A DNA stretch of 23,880 bases, from positions 1-23,880 of the forward strand of contig SKHV01000464.1 of the NCBI GenBank assembly GCA_007116765.1, written 5' to 3'. The DNA is from Prolixibacteraceae bacterium (lineage in GTDB: Bacteria; Bacteroidota; Bacteroidia; Bacteroidales; Prolixibacteraceae). Position 1 is the stretch's first letter, and the number at the start of each line of letters is the position of its first letter. This document shows, piece by piece, positions 1 to 8,295 of this stretch. The notes below the pieces were generated by a model. It was not told the origin of the DNA, ran no database searches, and was given only the letters and a program-made list of their open reading frames with translations. Made by a program: the position numbers and the translations under genes.

Positions 1-1
1 G

Positions 2-58
2 ATTGCCCACGACAAAAGCATTCCGGTGCTCATTGCCAAAGGTAGTGATAAAAAATAA
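2..58 (+). CDS. C-terminal tail of an unidentified protein (cut by left window edge)
   Basis: An open frame enters from the left edge and stops at the TAA at 56-58, leaving 18 residues that end ...PVLIAKGSDKK. Only 17 nt separate this stop from the next start on the same strand, so it may be co-transcribed with the aldo/keto reductase. A C-terminal PVLxx strand is reminiscent of universal stress proteins, but 18 residues are far too few to assign a family; that reading is a guess. Confidence 0.45.
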   Translation: MAHDKSIPVLIAKGSDKK

Positions 59-75
59 GATAATAAATTATATCT

Positions 76-906
76 ATGAATTCAATTACAAACTTACAGG
101 GAACATTTACCATAAATAACGGAGTAAAAATGCCTTATTTCGGATTGGGAACATTCCAGTCGGAAGAAGGCAGTGAAGTAATAAACGCGGTAAATTATGC
201 CCTGGATACAGGATACAGACTTATAGACACTGCTGCATTTTACGAAAACGAGAAAGGAGTGGGTCAGGCCATTCGCGAAAGCCAGATTCCACGCGAAGAA
301 ATTTTTGTTACTACCAAGGTTTGGAACGACAAGCAAGGCTTTGAAAACACCTTAAAAGCCTACGACGGAAGCCTGAAGAACCTTGGTCTCGAATATGTCG
401 ATTTATACCTTGTACACTGGCCCGTGACCGGCAAATTTCAGGAAACTTGGAAGGCTCTTGAGAAAATTTATAAAGAAGGCAGGGTAAGGGCAATCGGTAT
501 CAGTAACTTTTTGAGTGTCCATCTCGACAAATTATTACCGCAAGCCGAAATTACGCCAATGGTTAACCAGGTTGAATATCACCCTTACCTGATGCAAAAA
601 GAACTTTTTGAACAATGCAGGCAAAACAACATTGTGTATCAGGCATGGAGCCCAATAATGCAGGGAAGGGTATTCGACATTTCTGAGCTAAAAAAGATTG
701 CGAAAAAATACCGAAAAAATGCCGCGCAAATTGTGTTGCGTTGGGACTTACAAAACGGCGTAGCCACCATACCCAAGTCGGTTAACCAGGCCCGCATCGA
801 AAGCAATGCCGCTATATTCGATTTCGAAATTTCGTCGGAAGATATGAAAGCCATTGATGCACTGGATCGCGATGTCCGCTTTGGCTACGACCCCATGCTG
901 GTATAG
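76..906 (+). CDS. Aldo/keto reductase, AKR5 (2,5-diketogluconate reductase-like) type
   Basis: A 276-residue cytosolic (alpha/beta)8-barrel oxidoreductase that should reduce aldehydes or ketones with NADPH. The complete catalytic tetrad is visible: Asp51 (in LIDTA), Tyr56 (AFYENE), Lys81 (TTKVWN) and His114 (LVHWP). The family signature after the N-terminal hairpin (MPYFGLGTFQ, 19-28), the GISNF motif (141-145), and the cofactor-binding region TIPKSVN (231-237) followed by R240 and N244 are all present. Length is normal for the family. A W-S-P at 191-193 replaces the usual Y-S-P before the cofactor loop, which also occurs in AKR5 members. The natural substrate cannot be read from sequence, and the neighbours give no pathway. 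It faces the methyltransferase gene tail to tail across 67 nt with no clear terminator. Confidence 0.93.
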   Translation: MNSITNLQGTFTINNGVKMPYFGLGTFQSEEGSEVINAVNYALDTGYRLIDTAAFYENEKGVGQAIRESQIPREEIFVTTKVWNDKQGFENTLKAYDGSLKNLGLEYVDLYLVHWPVTGKFQETWKALEKIYKEGRVRAIGISNFLSVHLDKLLPQAEITPMVNQVEYHPYLMQKELFEQCRQNNIVYQAWSPIMQGRVFDISELKKIAKKYRKNAAQIVLRWDLQNGVATIPKSVNQARIESNAAIFDFEISSEDMKAIDALDRDVRFGYDPMLV

Positions 907-973
907 TTTTATCTAAACATATGAATGGCCGGTATTGGTTTGCGTATTTAAAGTAGCGAATCGATATCGGCTT

Positions 974-1690
974 TCACATATTCAGATAAAACGAATGAAC
1001 CAATTTTTTATATTCATCGGTGTAAACATTATGAACTTCGGTTTCGAGAATCAGCGTATTCTCCTGAATGCCCCCTTCGGAAAAACCAAACTCCATGAGC
1101 ACCCGCTTTACTTCTTTTTGAGCATTGGGTTTTACTCTAGTAATGCGCACCGGGAAAAAGCCATTCAGGCCGGCTTCGTGCCTGAACTCCTGCTCGCGAT
1201 TTGCCGGAAGCACCACGCCCAAAAGCCCTTCATAATTAAGCAACTTAACAGCTCCTTTTATCAACTCCGAAAAAGGCAACATATCGTTGTGCCGGGCCAG
1301 TTTTCGAGACTCATGCTCCGGCTTTAACGAATGGCTGAAAAAAGGAGGGTTACAAACAATGCCATCGTACTTTTTTGATGTAGCCTCAACAAATTGAGTA
1401 AACCCCGAATGAATGGCGGTAAGTCTGCTGCTCCAGGGCGAATTTTCAAAATTGGAAAGCGCATCGGCAATGGCTCCTGAGTCAATGTCAATGGCGTCGA
1501 TAGTGGCACTGCAACGCTGTGTCAGCATAAGCGCAATTAAACCTGTGCCGGTACCAACATCTAATATCTTTTCTGATATAGAACATGAAAACCATGCCCC
1601 CAGCATTACTCCATCGGTGCCAACTTTCATGGCCGAATTTTGTTGATTAATATCAAATTGTTTGAAACTGAATACCTTTTTATCTGACAT
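974..1690 (-). CDS. yfiC: tRNA1(Val) (adenine(37)-N6)-methyltransferase, YfiC/TrmN6 family
   Basis: A 238-residue class I SAM-dependent methyltransferase that methylates N6 of A37 in tRNA1(Val) in E. coli. The N-terminus FSFKQFDI...AMKVGTDGVMLGAW (8-33) closely follows the YfiC signature. The SAM loop DVGTGTG is at 44-50, the acidic end of beta-2 at DAIDID (65-70), and the N6-adenine catalytic motif NPPF at 114-117. Length matches the family. The ATG at 1690-1688 starts directly on the conserved N-terminal block. It stands alone on the minus strand, flanked by plus-strand genes. No convincing promoter was found in the 304 nt upstream. Confidence 0.93.
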   Translation of the reverse strand: MSDKKVFSFKQFDINQQNSAMKVGTDGVMLGAWFSCSISEKILDVGTGTGLIALMLTQRCSATIDAIDIDSGAIADALSNFENSPWSSRLTAIHSGFTQFVEATSKKYDGIVCNPPFFSHSLKPEHESRKLARHNDMLPFSELIKGAVKLLNYEGLLGVVLPANREQEFRHEAGLNGFFPVRITRVKPNAQKEVKRVLMEFGFSEGGIQENTLILETEVHNVYTDEYKKLVHSFYLNM

Positions 1691-1994
1691 ACACTATTAT
1701 TACATTGAAATAAAACAATGAAAATAACAATTGAAACAAACATTCTGTATTTAAGATAGGTTTTTCAGCAAAAACATTTAAGAAAATATTCTGGATGGTG
1801 CAGAATTGGCTGCTTAAATTGAAGCAAAAATAAAAAAGCGCATAAGCACTGAAAATAGAAACAATGGCATATTCTTTGTTTAATGAAAACTCTTTAAAAA
1901 CAGCGAATACATGCACATTGAAAATATTTGCATACAAACGCATTTTCAATTTAAAAGTAATTTACTTTGCATTTTAATCTTTAAAACAGAAACA
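1691..1994. other. Gene-free AT-rich spacer between divergent genes
   Basis: The stretch separates the divergently transcribed methyltransferase and SPOR lipoprotein genes and must hold both promoters. The open frames in it (one on each strand) are short, low in complexity and lack family resemblance. A plausible -7 box for the plus-strand gene lies at 1962-1969. Nothing else with clear structure was seen. Confidence 0.6.
1962..1969 (+). promoter_or_regulatory. Possible -7 element of the SPOR lipoprotein gene
   Basis: TTACTTTG matches the Bacteroidota -7 consensus TAnnTTTG at all but the second position. It lies 25 nt before the chosen ATG, the right distance for a short leader. No TTTG-like -33 element sits at 19-21 nt spacing, so this is a weak call. 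Confidence 0.3.
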
Positions 1995-2453
1995 ATGAAA
2001 AGAATAATTCTTGTACTTATAGTTTTGACTCTGGGATTTTCATGTAAAAGCACAAAAAAAGCAGCACACCAAACCGCTATTGATACCGACAACACTTCAC
2101 AAGTAATTACCGAAACCTCTCATAAGGCAGAAGAAATTACGCCAACAGTATTAGAGGAACCGGTAGTTGTTCGCACCGAAGAAGTACGCGTGATGGAAGA
2201 TAAAGTAGAGAGCGAGGCAACTTTCGAATTTTATGTAATTATTGGAAGTTTCTCACTCAATGCCAATGCTGATAAATACAAAGCTGAAATGGTAAACAAA
2301 GGATTCACTCCTACAGTATTGATTTCAGAAACCGGACTTTTCCGTGTAGCAGTAGAACAAACACACTCCGAAAATCAGGCACGCACGGTAATTTCACGTA
2401 TCAGAAGTCAATTCCCGGAGCACAACGATGTATGGTTGCTAAAACGGAGATAA
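1995..2453 (+). CDS. SPOR-domain lipoprotein
   Basis: A 152-residue predicted lipoprotein. MKRIILVLIVLTLGFSC is a signal peptide ending in a lipobox-like LGFSC with the lipidated Cys at 17. A Lys/Thr/Glu-rich linker runs from 18 to about 75. A C-terminal SPOR domain (about 78-152) opens with FYVIIGSF and ends with the usual short strand. SPOR domains bind denuded peptidoglycan glycans, so the protein probably sits in the envelope at septa or other sites of wall remodelling. The frame is open back to 1911, but the ATG at 1995 is preferred because it places the signal peptide at the N-terminus. The stop is only 15 nt from the convergent YihY gene. Its specific role is unknown. Confidence 0.88.
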   Translation: MKRIILVLIVLTLGFSCKSTKKAAHQTAIDTDNTSQVITETSHKAEEITPTVLEEPVVVRTEEVRVMEDKVESEATFEFYVIIGSFSLNANADKYKAEMVNKGFTPTVLISETGLFRVAVEQTHSENQARTVISRIRSQFPEHNDVWLLKRR

Positions 2454-2468
2454 ACAAATGAGGTGAAG

Positions 2469-3434
2469 CTAAAGCTCTACTGCTTCATCCTGCTTCCGGT
2501 TTAGGGTAAGATGTATTTTTCGTGCAGCGACAATACTGCTGTTCAACTCAAAACCAATAATAATCGATAAGCAGTTCAGGTAAATCATAACCATCACAAC
2601 CGGGAGAGCTCCAATTGAGCCATACAAAGCGTTGTAGCGTCCAAAATGGTCAATGTAAAACCCAAAGCCAAGTGTAATTGCTATCGAAAGAAAAGTAGCC
2701 AGTGTAGCACCTGCCGAAATAAAGCGATATTTGCTTTTTCGGGCTGGACCTAAATAAAATAAAAACGAGAATGCAAAATAGAACACCGCCAGAATTATTA
2801 TCCACTTGCCCACCGAAACCAGGTAATAAGTCCAGTTAAGCTGCATTAATTCATGCACAACCAAAAAATTCATTACTCTCTGTGTCAAAACAATGAGCAC
2901 AATACCAATTGAAATTAGCAGCGACAAAATCACAACCAGCAACATGGCAATGGCTTGCTGCATCAACCAACTTCGGGTTTCTTCAACATTAACCGATGCA
3001 TTGAACGACTGAATCAAGGAAACAATGCCATTGGTTGAAAAAATCAGAGCCATGCCAAAACCCAACGACAATAATCCGCTGTGCCTTATGGTCACTATTT
3101 CTTCAATAGTATTCAATACCGAAGGAAAAACCATTTCGGGAACAATTGACTCGATTAGAGACATCAGTTGTTCCTGGAAATTTGGGATAGGTATAATGGG
3201 AATAAGAGTGAAAAGAAAAATTATACCGGGAAATATAGCAAGCATAATGCTGTATGCCACCGATGAGGCTCTACGGGTAATATCGCCGTCACGAATACCT
3301 CTGAAAAAGAATAGTGCCACATTATAAATTGGAACCTTATCGAAACCAGGAAACGATACGCGTTTGGCTTTATTAATGTACGGGATTGCTATACGTAAAT
3401 ATTTGAACAGCCAAATTCGTTTAATTAATTTCAT
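2469..3434 (-). CDS. YihY/virulence factor BrkB family inner-membrane protein
   Basis: A 321-residue polytopic membrane protein. About six hydrophobic segments can be seen near 60-82, 118-145, 160-184, 208-230, 238-262 and 272-298. Family signatures are the IRDGDITRRASSVAYS block before the first helix (47-62) and the C-terminal YGSIGALPVVMVMIYL...GFELN region (271-298). Despite old names (BrkB, ribonuclease BN), members are integral membrane proteins, and many are proposed to be transporters; no substrate is established here. It follows the DUF4783-like gene by 30 nt on the same strand, so the two are probably one transcript. The tail is highly charged (RKQDEAVEL). Confidence 0.92.
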   Translation of the reverse strand: MKLIKRIWLFKYLRIAIPYINKAKRVSFPGFDKVPIYNVALFFFRGIRDGDITRRASSVAYSIMLAIFPGIIFLFTLIPIIPIPNFQEQLMSLIESIVPEMVFPSVLNTIEEIVTIRHSGLLSLGFGMALIFSTNGIVSLIQSFNASVNVEETRSWLMQQAIAMLLVVILSLLISIGIVLIVLTQRVMNFLVVHELMQLNWTYYLVSVGKWIIILAVFYFAFSFLFYLGPARKSKYRFISAGATLATFLSIAITLGFGFYIDHFGRYNALYGSIGALPVVMVMIYLNCLSIIIGFELNSSIVAARKIHLTLNRKQDEAVEL

Positions 3435-3464
3435 AAGCAGGCTCTAAAAAAGATGGGCTTATTG

Positions 3465-3863
3465 TTATTGCAGCTGACGTTCTATACGCAACTGGTGAAT
3501 GTGCGATAGTCCATTTTGTGATTTCACCATAAAATACACACGGTAACGCTCTTTTTCTACCATTAAGTTTCCAATAACATAATGCGAGTCGTCTTTGCCC
3601 CCCTGATGAATGATGGTAAAGTTTTGTGGCGGATTTTTCTTGAAAAAATCACTCATCACCTTCTCGGCATGTGCTTTACTATATACATTTTCCGAGTCCA
3701 ACACTACCAATTCAACATTTTGACTGAAATACCTGGATAATGTAGAAGCATTTCCGGTTTTCATGCTAAACATTATTTCTTCGGGTATTTGAGCAACTGC
3801 GGTACTTCCCAAAAGAAACAATAAGCCTAACAATAAAATATTATTCTTCATATGCTTTTCCAT
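3465..3863 (-). CDS. DUF4783-like secreted protein (NTF2-like fold expected)
   Basis: A 132-residue exported protein. A signal peptide (MKNNILLLGLL... to about AVAQ) precedes a roughly 105-residue domain with IPEEIMFSMKTGNASTLSRY and a C-terminal alternating strand region (YFMVKSQNGLSHIHQLRIER). The pattern, a helical start with a small-protein beta sheet at the end, fits the Bacteroidota DUF4783 family, recognised here by general resemblance. A second ATG four codons in (3851) would give a more typical signal peptide and may be the true start. The molecular function is unknown. It is the first gene of a probable two-gene operon with YihY. Confidence 0.8.
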   Translation of the reverse strand: MEKHMKNNILLLGLLFLLGSTAVAQIPEEIMFSMKTGNASTLSRYFSQNVELVVLDSENVYSKAHAEKVMSDFFKKNPPQNFTIIHQGGKDDSHYVIGNLMVEKERYRVYFMVKSQNGLSHIHQLRIERQLQ

Positions 3864-4083
3864 TGTTACATGTTTTTGATGTTGAAATTATTCATAAATA
3901 TAGAATAAATCAACATCAGTTCCTATCAAGCAATCCGAAATACTACAAACATTATGCAATTTTACAAAAAAAAACTGGTGTATGGCAAATTTTTTGCACT
4001 ACAAACAATCTTATATCGGGTATATGTCACTCTCTTATCTTATAAAAAAGTTATCTTGCTGAATCATTGTATTTGCAATATTG

Positions 4084-4115
4084 TTTATGACAAAAACCAA
4101 ATATTAATAACTTTG
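4084..4115 (+). promoter_or_regulatory. Probable promoter of the rlmH-kinase-GS-tdh cluster
   Basis: TAACTTTG at 4108-4115 is an exact match to the Bacteroidota -7 consensus TAnnTTTG. TTTA at 4084-4087 is one mismatch from the -33 TTTG, with a 20-nt spacer, inside the accepted 19-21 range. The start codon at 4142 would leave a leader of about 20 nt. No other -7 match was found in the 278-nt gap. Confidence 0.6.
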
Positions 4116-4141
4116 AATCAATAACCAAAAAATATGTTCAA

Positions 4142-4615
4142 GTGCGAATAAACCTTATAGTAATAGGAAAAACCGACACCGATTACCTGAAAAAAGGAAT
4201 CGAAGTGTATACACGCAGACTTGGTCATTATATTACTTTTGATATTAGGGTAATACCGGCACTAAAATCGACAAAAAACCTGAGTACAGGACAGCAAAAG
4301 CAGAAAGAAGGCGATCTTATTCTGAATAGCATTGAAAACACCGACACGCTTATACTTCTCGATGAAAACGGAAAACAATTCAGCTCGATCAATTTTTCAA
4401 CTTTCCTTGAAAAACAAATGATAACAGGCACTCGTAATCTGGTTTTCGTAATTGGTGGACCTTACGGTTTTTCATCCGATGTGTACAAAAAAAGTTCTAT
4501 GAAAATATCTTTATCGGCAATGACTTTTTCGCACCAAATGGTGAGGTTAATATTTGTGGAACAACTATACAGAGCAATGACAATCATCAAAGGAGAACCC
4601 TATCATCATCAATAG
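4142..4615 (+). CDS. rlmH: 23S rRNA (pseudouridine(1915)-N3)-methyltransferase RlmH
   Basis: A 157-residue SPOUT (alpha/beta-knot) methyltransferase that modifies pseudouridine 1915 in helix 69 of 23S rRNA on assembled ribosomes. Length and layout match the family throughout: INLIVIGKT at the N-terminus, LLDENGKQFSS (72-82), the knot loop FVIGGPYGF (102-110), and the C-terminal EQLYRAMTI...PYHH tail with the substrate-site residues. The start is GTG at 4142; the nearest upstream ATG (4134) is out of frame, and the GTG falls exactly where family members begin. It is the first gene of a tight plus-strand cluster, 8 nt ahead of the histidine kinase. Its link to the downstream genes is probably only shared transcription. 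Confidence 0.96.
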   Translation: MRINLIVIGKTDTDYLKKGIEVYTRRLGHYITFDIRVIPALKSTKNLSTGQQKQKEGDLILNSIENTDTLILLDENGKQFSSINFSTFLEKQMITGTRNLVFVIGGPYGFSSDVYKKSSMKISLSAMTFSHQMVRLIFVEQLYRAMTIIKGEPYHHQ

Positions 4616-4623
4616 ATATAAGA

Positions 4624-7600
4624 ATGAAAATTACCCGATACATACGCACACCATTTATCCTTTTTATGGTTTTTACTCTACTGGCAGTGGTAAGCGAAAA
4701 CTATATTTTAAGCGGGGGTGTTAAGCAATTCGATATTAACCGCTTTGTAAACACGCTTCATAAAAAGGAAACAAAAATCGATAATTTGATGGAACAAGCT
4801 GTGCTAAAACTCCGCGATGCTGATGTTTCAGAAAACAGCGATTTTTTTTTACTATTGAACTCGTTCGATAATATTTTTGAAAAAACAGGGCAAGCCATTC
4901 TGGTTTTTTCAAATAATGAGCTTCTATATTGGTCCGATCGCACAGCAGCATTCGAGCAAGAACTTGTAGAAGTTGACAACGGGCTTATACACTTACCCAA
5001 CGGATGGTATGTAGTAAAAAGCAAACATGTGAATAATTACACTTTATTGGGGTTGACACTGATAAAATACGACTACAAAATTCAAAATAACTTTCTAAAA
5101 AATAATTTTGCCACAGGATTTCATTTACCACAGGATTACGAAATACATTTTTATCCCAGTGAACAAACATTTCCTGTTCATAACAAACAAAACATTTTCC
5201 TTTTTTCGATAAACCCAACCGGGGAGTTGCCCTGTATTTACAGCGACTTATATATACCGGCAGCTCTGTATATATTTGCACTGCTCATGCTGTTTATGAC
5301 AATTTACCGAGGCGCCAACCATTATTTTCATCGCTACAAACCCATCAAGCTGCTTGTAATTTATCTCTTACTTGCTGGTATTTATAAACTGATGCACCAT
5401 TTTAACCTGCCGCCTTCGGTTTACCATACCGAACTGTTTTCGCCAAAATATTTTGCTTATTCTGCCCTTTGGAGTTCAATGGGCGAATTGCTCATTTTCA
5501 GTATCTTTATATTTTTCGGTTCTCTGGTCTTCATCCGTCTTTTTGATATTTCTAAAACGATTAAAAAAAACAAAGCTTACTCAGTTCTATCGTTCATTGG
5601 CGGAATGGTAATGCTTGCATTTCTTTTTGTTTTTATCAGAAAAGTAATGTTCATTCTAATAATGAACTCAGGCGTTTCGTTTGCAGTTTATCGCCTAGGC
5701 GATATAAGTCTTCATAGCTTTCCCGGCTTTTTAGCTATCAGCTTTTTGTATTTCAGTTTCTTTTTTGTAGCATACCGTTTTGTCTTATTGTTTCGGAAAA
5801 TAATTTCTGCAAAAACATTTTTTGTTACCCATACCGTGGTTACAACAGTTGTTGCCTTAACCTTAGTTTTAGCTGACACCTCCGATGGAACACGCCTAAA
5901 TTTATTTTTCTGGTTAATCATTAGCACACTGTTCTTTGTAAACTACAAAAGCTTTTTAAATCACAGGCTCTCAATAATGGTCATGTTTTCGGTTCTTTTT
6001 ACATTGTTTACTCTTACAACTTTAGTGAAGTTTATCGAAAAACATGAGACTCAGATACAGTCGCTAATGGCTTACAATCTTTCGGCACAACACGACCCCA
6101 CTGCCGAAATTTTTCTTCGCGATATTGACTCTCAACTTAAATCCGACACCCTCATTCCACAACTACTTATTCCTCCTTATCGTGAAGCAGCTGACTACAT
6201 TGGACAGAAATATTTCGGTGGCTACCTGCGCGATTACGAATTACAGCAAACATTTTGTATACCAGGCGACAGTCTCATTATTCAGCCCGGAAATACACTG
6301 GAACCCTGTTCGTATTTTTTCCATAGCCTCATCAATGAATACGGTGCCCCTATTCCCGGAACCAACTTTTATTTTCTCGACAACATCAACGGTCGCATAA
6401 CCTATTTCGGTCAATTCAGCTACAAAACAAACACAACTGAAAACATTAATTTATATATTGAACTCAACTCACGCCTCATTTCCGAAGGCGCAGGATTTCC
6501 CGAGTTACTACTTCCCTCACAATCGTCGGAAAGCAGGCTTCGCAATAACTTTTCGTTTGCAAAGTATAACAATGGCGAGCTGGTCGACCGAAGCGGCACC
6601 TTCCTTTATGCACTCACTACCGACACCTACTCACTGCCCGAAAACAGTCTTCATTTTTTCAAAAGTGAAGGCTATTTGCATTGTGTTTACCGAATTAGCC
6701 CCAACAACTACATTCTAGTTAGCCGCGAACATATCGGAGCATACGATTATCTGATTGCCTTTCCATACATTTTCGTCTTTCTGTTCATTCTGGCTCTCAT
6801 TGTAAATTTCTTAACAAACCCATATTTAAAACCTATTTACATACGCGACTCGTTACGTATGCGAATTCAGGCCTCTATTATCGGGGTAGTATTTGTAGCC
6901 TTGCTACTTGTGGGGGGCGGCACAATTCTTTACATCATAAAGCAATACCAATCTAATCACGAAAATGACTTAATTGACAAAATAAACTCAGTATCGGTTG
7001 AGCTTGAATTTCTGATGCACGACGTAGAATATATTGATGAATACACTGCCAATTTCCTTAATCATGAGCTTATTGCAATCTCAGATATTTTTTGGATAGA
7101 TATAAACATTTACGATCTTGACGGAAAACTGGCAGCAACTTCGCGCCCCGAAGTTTTTGAACGGGGAATAGTTTCAAGCCAAATGGACAATGCCGCATTC
7201 TACTTTTTAGCGAACAATAAGCCTACTCGCCATTTACATCAGGAGCACATTGCCAAAATGAAATATTTTTCGGCTTATGTGCCTTTAGTCAACATGATGG
7301 GTGATATTATTGGGTATATAAACATACCATACTTCACCAAAGAACGTGAATTCAGAAAGCAAATTACAACCTTCATTTTCGCATTTATAAACATTTATGT
7401 TTTTTTGCTGCTTGCAAGCATTTTAGTAGCCTACTACATTTCGGCACGTATTACCGATCCGCTACGTCTTATACTTGAAAACCTCCGCAAAGTACAACTC
7501 GGGAAAAGCACAAAGCGCATTGAATACCATAGCAAAAACGAAATTGGCTTACTTGTGGCTGAGTATAACAATAAGGTGGAAGAACTAGCCATCAGAGCGG

Positions 7601-8295
7601 AACAACTTGCCCGCTCGGAACGCGAAACCGCATGGCGCGAAATGGCAAAACAAATTGCTCATGAAATAAAAAATCCTCTCACACCCATGAAACTGAACAT
7701 TCAGTTTCTACAAAAAAGCGATCCAAGTAATTCAGTGCAGTACAAAGAAAAAATAAAAAGAATAACCGATACACTCATTGAGCAAATCGATAACTTATCA
7801 GCGATAGCGACCGAGTTCTCGAACTTTGCAAAAATACCTCGTGCTAAAAATCAAGTGTTTAATCTGTCTGAACGCCTCAACGAAACCCTAAAACTATACA
7901 ATTACACCGGACAGGTTGAAATACTAACCCGTTTCGAAAACACCGAAAAGTTTAAAGTGTATGCCGATCCCGAGCAATTTTCGCGCGCAATAATAAACCT
8001 CATCAAAAACAGCATTCAGGCTATTCCCGAACACGTGAAAGGAAAAATAGAAATTGGAATAAAAAAACAAAACGGAGCCGCCATCATATATATTCAAGAT
8101 AATGGAAAAGGAATACCCGAAAATTTGAAAGATAGCATATTTGTTCCCAACTTTACCACCAAAACAAGTGGAGCCGGATTAGGATTGGCCATCACCCGCA
8201 ACATAGTTGAAAATTTCAAGGGTGAAATATGGTTTCATTCCTCACCCAATATAGGTAGTACATTTTTCATAAAAATACCGTATTATACAAGATGA
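4624..8295 (+). CDS. Large multi-pass sensor histidine kinase, NtrY-like catalytic core
   Basis: A 1223-residue inner-membrane kinase. Order of parts: an N-terminal helix (about 10-28); an extracytoplasmic segment to about 205; a block of roughly eight membrane helices (209-470); a second extracytoplasmic region (about 470-710); a helix (713-732); a helix (748-775); a third, CACHE-like extracytoplasmic domain (about 776-914); a helix (915-940); HAMP (about 935-990); then DHp and ATPase domains. The H-box AHEIKNPLTPMK carries the phospho-acceptor His1013. The N-box NLIKNS has Asn1129 as the second Asn, the G1 box DNGKG begins at Asp1159, and the G2 box GAGLGL is at 1183-1188. The sequence RSERETAWREMAKQIAHE before the His is typical of NtrY. 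There is no receiver domain and no response regulator in the window. The last 4 nt overlap the GS-like gene, implying coupled translation. Confidence 0.93.
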   Translation: MKITRYIRTPFILFMVFTLLAVVSENYILSGGVKQFDINRFVNTLHKKETKIDNLMEQAVLKLRDADVSENSDFFLLLNSFDNIFEKTGQAILVFSNNELLYWSDRTAAFEQELVEVDNGLIHLPNGWYVVKSKHVNNYTLLGLTLIKYDYKIQNNFLKNNFATGFHLPQDYEIHFYPSEQTFPVHNKQNIFLFSINPTGELPCIYSDLYIPAALYIFALLMLFMTIYRGANHYFHRYKPIKLLVIYLLLAGIYKLMHHFNLPPSVYHTELFSPKYFAYSALWSSMGELLIFSIFIFFGSLVFIRLFDISKTIKKNKAYSVLSFIGGMVMLAFLFVFIRKVMFILIMNSGVSFAVYRLGDISLHSFPGFLAISFLYFSFFFVAYRFVLLFRKIISAKTFFVTHTVVTTVVALTLVLADTSDGTRLNLFFWLIISTLFFVNYKSFLNHRLSIMVMFSVLFTLFTLTTLVKFIEKHETQIQSLMAYNLSAQHDPTAEIFLRDIDSQLKSDTLIPQLLIPPYREAADYIGQKYFGGYLRDYELQQTFCIPGDSLIIQPGNTLEPCSYFFHSLINEYGAPIPGTNFYFLDNINGRITYFGQFSYKTNTTENINLYIELNSRLISEGAGFPELLLPSQSSESRLRNNFSFAKYNNGELVDRSGTFLYALTTDTYSLPENSLHFFKSEGYLHCVYRISPNNYILVSREHIGAYDYLIAFPYIFVFLFILALIVNFLTNPYLKPIYIRDSLRMRIQASIIGVVFVALLLVGGGTILYIIKQYQSNHENDLIDKINSVSVELEFLMHDVEYIDEYTANFLNHELIAISDIFWIDINIYDLDGKLAATSRPEVFERGIVSSQMDNAAFYFLANNKPTRHLHQEHIAKMKYFSAYVPLVNMMGDIIGYINIPYFTKEREFRKQITTFIFAFINIYVFLLLASILVAYYISARITDPLRLILENLRKVQLGKSTKRIEYHSKNEIGLLVAEYNNKVEELAIRAEQLARSERETAWREMAKQIAHEIKNPLTPMKLNIQFLQKSDPSNSVQYKEKIKRITDTLIEQIDNLSAIATEFSNFAKIPRAKNQVFNLSERLNETLKLYNYTGQVEILTRFENTEKFKVYADPEQFSRAIINLIKNSIQAIPEHVKGKIEIGIKKQNGAAIIYIQDNGKGIPENLKDSIFVPNFTTKTSGAGLGLAITRNIVENFKGEIWFHSSPNIGSTFFIKIPYYTR

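Noticed and set aside
962..969. Palindrome CGATATCG between convergent genes
   Set aside because: Eight bases only, no adjoining symmetry or T-tract; expected by chance at this scale.
1911..1994. N-terminal extension of the SPOR lipoprotein
   Set aside because: Adds 28 residues ahead of a complete lipoprotein signal peptide and runs through the likely promoter.
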